Assembly (NCBI GenBank): GCA_945871045.1
Contig: CAMBUC010000071.1
Location: forward strand, 1 to 8,991
DNA: 8,991 bases
Direction of reading: 5' to 3'
DNA from: an uncultured bacterium
GTDB lineage: Bacteria > Bacillota > Clostridia > Lachnospirales > Lachnospiraceae
This document shows positions 6,352 through 8,991 of the stretch, one piece after another. The position numbers and the translations under genes were made by a program. Every line of letters starts with the position of its first letter. Position 1 is the stretch's first letter. A model generated the notes under the pieces. It saw only the letters and a program-made list of their open reading frames with translations. It was not told the origin of the DNA and ran no database searches.

Positions 6352-8685
6352 TTTGGCCTCAAATGCAATATCACCATAAGAAGCGCCGGGAGTCTCACCT
6401 TCATAAATTCTTTCTTCTGTTTCTTTATTTTGATCCAAATACCGGTTCAGTGGCCGAAACTGAATGCTCAAAAATCTTGTATTTCCTTTTTCATCATAAT
6501 CAAAGTAGACATCTGCCTCTCCCCAGCAATCAAACTTGTCATAACACTGAATCCCATGTGTTGCAATCAGACAGGGGATTCCTTCATATTCTCCTACTTC
6601 TATATTCCAAATTCCCCACGCTGACACATTCCCACAGATTTCTCCCGAAGGGCAATCTACAAATTCTGTTTCATACCGTTCAACCAACTGACGGGTAAAT
6701 TCCGTTTCTTCCCCGTTGTCTGAAAGAAATTCACATTCTCTTTTCAAATCTAAATAATGCAATTCTACATCGAAAGAAACTGTTTCATCCAAGTTCTCGC
6801 AGGATATCACAGCCTGCCACCTGGTGTCTCCCTTTGTAACAGACAATGGGAATGCATTATCCATCATCGTTTCGCCATGAATCATCTCTAGCGGTTTCCA
6901 ACTTGAATTGTTCTGCTTTAATACGATATATTCCTCCAGTGGCATGGAATTTACTCTTGGAGCGAAAGAAAAGAAAATCTCTTTTTCCCCATCACTATCC
7001 AAGTCTATATATTCTGCTACGCCTGGGTCAATTCTACAAGGATCCTCATATTCATAAATCACCTCATCATTCCAATAAAACTTGAAATGGGAATAGAAGT
7101 CGTTTGATTCATCTCCCAGGTCGACCTCCACATATTCTTTCGTACCATTCCCATCCAAATCCTCAAGTTCACTTTTAAACACCGTATCGGATAGCCATAT
7201 GTATCCATTTTCATCTTTTGCGTCTTCCACATTCTCGTTTTGTTCGACTGACTCCTCCTCTTCCCAGATCAGCCAAAAAGAACTGCTGCCCGAAAACATT
7301 TTTTCGTTTTCCGTCTGATTTTCCACTGCAATCTCAAACACAGTATTCCTATTATCATCCGTATCAGCTGCAACTGCTATATGTGCATAATGATCACCCA
7401 CATAATATGCGGTTGCCGCCCCTTCCCTATAATCTATGGAACGAACCTTTCCGTAATTTTCACTTATTGTTTTCAGAAGTTCCGACTCGCTTAATTGATT
7501 GGTATTATTACCAAACAACTCTGATAGTTTCCCCTGTAACCGTATTGCTTTGGCATCCTCAGGCAGAACAGCCCCTGCTACATCTTCATCATACGCCCCT
7601 TCAAAAACGATTGACAATTCTGTTTTGGGCAATTTCCCGATATAGTATAAGGCATGATAAAATTCGGCGTCATATCCTGTCAGTTTTTGATATTCTCTAT
7701 AACTGATTGCCTTGTAGTCTGCTATCGAAAAATCACTTTTCGGTTCTGTCAAAAAGCATACAGCCACTGCTACACAGGCAACCATGGATATCAGAACAAT
7801 CCAGAAGGATGGCTTTTTGTAATTCAGCACCGACTTCACTCGATCCTTTACTCCCACTTCTCCAAATGCCAATGGGCACACCATTACTAATCGTCTCTGC
7901 GTTGCACAGGACAATAGCACTCTGGAATATTCTTTCTTATCCGCAAAACTCATATCACGAATTACCTTTTCATCACAGGCAAGTTCGATATCCCTGCATA
8001 GCATCATGTATGCAACCCAGCATAGAGGGTTGAACCAATAGATACAAAGAAGCAAATACCCAAAAGGTTTCCACAAGTGATCTTTTCTTTTCAGATGTGC
8101 ACTCTCATGGGCTATCATATATTCTACCTCTTCCTCTGATCGTGAAGAGGAAAGAAATATTCTTGGTCTGATAATTCCCAAAATAAAAGGGGATGTTACT
8201 GCATCACAGATATAAATATTTTCTTTGTAAAGTATAGCCTCCCTTACATATAGGCGTAGTCTTATCATACTCATTGCTGCAAATATGAGTAATACTATCA
8301 TTCCACACAGCCAAACACTTCCTGCGATTCCTGTTGCTATCTGTAATGGAGCCACGCTTTCTGTTTCCTGATATGCAAAGGTTTCTGCCAATAAGGGATT
8401 TACAGTATCTTCTACAACACCTATGTGACTGTCTACGTACGGCACATAAGACATCCGTTCTCCCTCTACCATGGTACTCGTTCTGATCGGCTCTGCACTT
8501 GGCAGCAGACTAAATGCACTTTCAATGGAAAACGGAAATATCAGTCTGACTGCTACCACACCCCATAATAAACAGGTAATCCACTTCGGTATTCTCCTGA
8601 ATAAAAAGCGAATACCTAATACTGCTAAGATCAACCAACTGGCTGTGATGCTCATATTCAGCAGTTTTATGAAAATTACTCCCAT
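6340..8685 (-). CDS. BlaR1/MecR1-type M56 membrane metalloprotease with an atypical sensor region
   Basis: This 781-residue integral membrane zinc protease is predicted to inactivate the BlaI-type repressor encoded just upstream when it senses a signal. Numbered from the ATG at 8685, hydrophobic segments lie near 4-26, 35-54, 116-141 and 294-313, with a further one near 208-228. The M56 catalytic part shows HESAH (193-197) and the third zinc ligand in DIELACDE (E234). After the last TM, about 465 residues are predicted outside the cell. There is no recognisable penicillin-binding SxxK/KTG domain there. Instead it is acidic and contains two calcium-loop-like repeats, DLDGNGTKE (509-517) and DLDSDGEKE (561-569). 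An in-frame GTG at 8691 overlaps the repressor stop. The ATG was preferred because GGAGG (8700-8696) is 10 bases from it but only 4 from the GTG, and because homologues begin at this point. The ligand is unknown. Confidence 0.9.
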   Translation of the reverse strand: MGVIFIKLLNMSITASWLILAVLGIRFLFRRIPKWITCLLWGVVAVRLIFPFSIESAFSLLPSAEPIRTSTMVEGERMSYVPYVDSHIGVVEDTVNPLLAETFAYQETESVAPLQIATGIAGSVWLCGMIVLLIFAAMSMIRLRLYVREAILYKENIYICDAVTSPFILGIIRPRIFLSSSRSEEEVEYMIAHESAHLKRKDHLWKPFGYLLLCIYWFNPLCWVAYMMLCRDIELACDEKVIRDMSFADKKEYSRVLLSCATQRRLVMVCPLAFGEVGVKDRVKSVLNYKKPSFWIVLISMVACVAVAVCFLTEPKSDFSIADYKAISYREYQKLTGYDAEFYHALYYIGKLPKTELSIVFEGAYDEDVAGAVLPEDAKAIRLQGKLSELFGNNTNQLSESELLKTISENYGKVRSIDYREGAATAYYVGDHYAHIAVAADTDDNRNTVFEIAVENQTENEKMFSGSSSFWLIWEEEESVEQNENVEDAKDENGYIWLSDTVFKSELEDLDGNGTKEYVEVDLGDESNDFYSHFKFYWNDEVIYEYEDPCRIDPGVAEYIDLDSDGEKEIFFSFAPRVNSMPLEEYIVLKQNNSSWKPLEMIHGETMMDNAFPLSVTKGDTRWQAVISCENLDETVSFDVELHYLDLKRECEFLSDNGEETEFTRQLVERYETEFVDCPSGEICGNVSAWGIWNIEVGEYEGIPCLIATHGIQCYDKFDCWGEADVYFDYDEKGNTRFLSIQFRPLNRYLDQNKETEERIYEGETPGASYGDIAFEAKVWE

Positions 8686-8687
8686 AC

Positions 8688-8990
8688 TCACTTTTCCTCC
8701 GCCTGATCAATCATCTTACGAATTGCCTCTGCTTCTTCCGTTGTCAGTTTTGCATCCTGCGTAAATGCTGCAATAAATGCCGGAAGAGAACCCGCAAAAG
8801 TGTCTTCAACATACTGTCTGCTCTGTCTGGCATAAAATTCCTCTCTGGATATTACGGCTGTTACCAGTCCATTTTCATTCTGAAACAATCCCTTATCAAT
8901 CAATCTTCTCAAAACATTGTGTGCAGTTGTTCGCTTCCAGTTAAACTCCACAGTTGCCATCTTTACCAGTTCCGATGAAGTAACCGGTTC
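8688..8990 (-). CDS. BlaI/MecI/CopY-family transcriptional repressor, 5' end outside window
   Basis: The last 100 residues of a winged-helix repressor are visible; the frame stays open to the right edge, so roughly the first 20-30 residues are missing. Residues ELVKMATVEFNWKRTTAHNVLRRLIDKGLF correspond to the helix-turn-helix and recognition helix, followed by the wing (GLVTAVISREEFYARQ). The C-terminal helices (SRQYVEDTFAGSLPAFIAAF, LTTEEAEAIRKMID) match the dimerisation domain of BlaI. In this family the dimer represses its own operon until the partner M56 protease triggers its cleavage. The stop codon lies 2 bases before the likely ATG of the M56 gene, or overlaps its alternative GTG by 3 bases in the string GTGA, so the pair is a translationally coupled operon. 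Its promoter and operator lie outside the window to the right. Confidence 0.92.
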   Translation of the reverse strand, partial: EPVTSSELVKMATVEFNWKRTTAHNVLRRLIDKGLFQNENGLVTAVISREEFYARQSRQYVEDTFAGSLPAFIAAFTQDAKLTTEEAEAIRKMIDQAEEK

Positions 8991-8991
8991 A

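Noticed and set aside
7218..7706. Plus-strand open frame of 162 codons opposite the M56 gene
   Set aside because: Its translation is rich in Pro, Tyr, His and Arg with no domain, as expected for the antisense of an acidic coding region; the minus frame is a continuous M56 protein.

Overview
The window looks like chromosomal DNA of a Gram-positive anaerobic clostridium, most likely a Lachnospiraceae-type gut bacterium. This is inferred from GGAGG-type ribosome binding sites, a CIRCE heat-shock operator, a BlaI/M56 sensor pair, a C_GCAxxG_C_C redox protein, and a membrane EAL protein next to a HAMP-less chemoreceptor. No species was identified, and no rRNA, tRNA, CRISPR array, insertion sequence or phage gene was seen.

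Layout from left to right. (1) A plus-strand class I SAM-dependent methyltransferase enters from the left edge and ends at 760. It is followed by a hairpin at 765-808 that can terminate transcription from both sides. (2) A minus-strand three-gene operon occupies 4819-819. In transcription order it holds a six-TM methyl-accepting chemotaxis protein, a multi-TM protein with a degenerate GGDEF and a complete EAL domain (predicted c-di-GMP phosphodiesterase), and a small four-cysteine C_GCAxxG_C_C protein. The stop of the second gene abuts the start of the third. (3) A monocistronic hsp20 gene (5482-5039, minus) has a near-perfect CIRCE element over its -35 box and its own terminator. (4) A minus-strand HD-domain hydrolase gene lies at 6254-5637. 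(5) A minus-strand BlaI-type repressor (cut by the right edge) and an M56/BlaR1-type membrane metalloprotease overlap or nearly touch. They end in a terminator whose hairpin loop contains the protease stop codon.

Functionally, most of the window is signalling and stress response. The chemoreceptor and the phosphodiesterase both have N-termini that are nearly all membrane-embedded, so they may sense membrane or small-molecule cues and feed motility and c-di-GMP outputs. BlaI/M56 is a protease-triggered derepression module, but its outer region does not resemble the penicillin-binding sensor of BlaR1, so its signal is probably not a beta-lactam. Hsp20 is predicted to be under HrcA control. Nothing here is clearly a wholly new system. 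The best leads are the MCP-EAL-C_GCAxxG operon and the unusual sensor region of the M56 protease.
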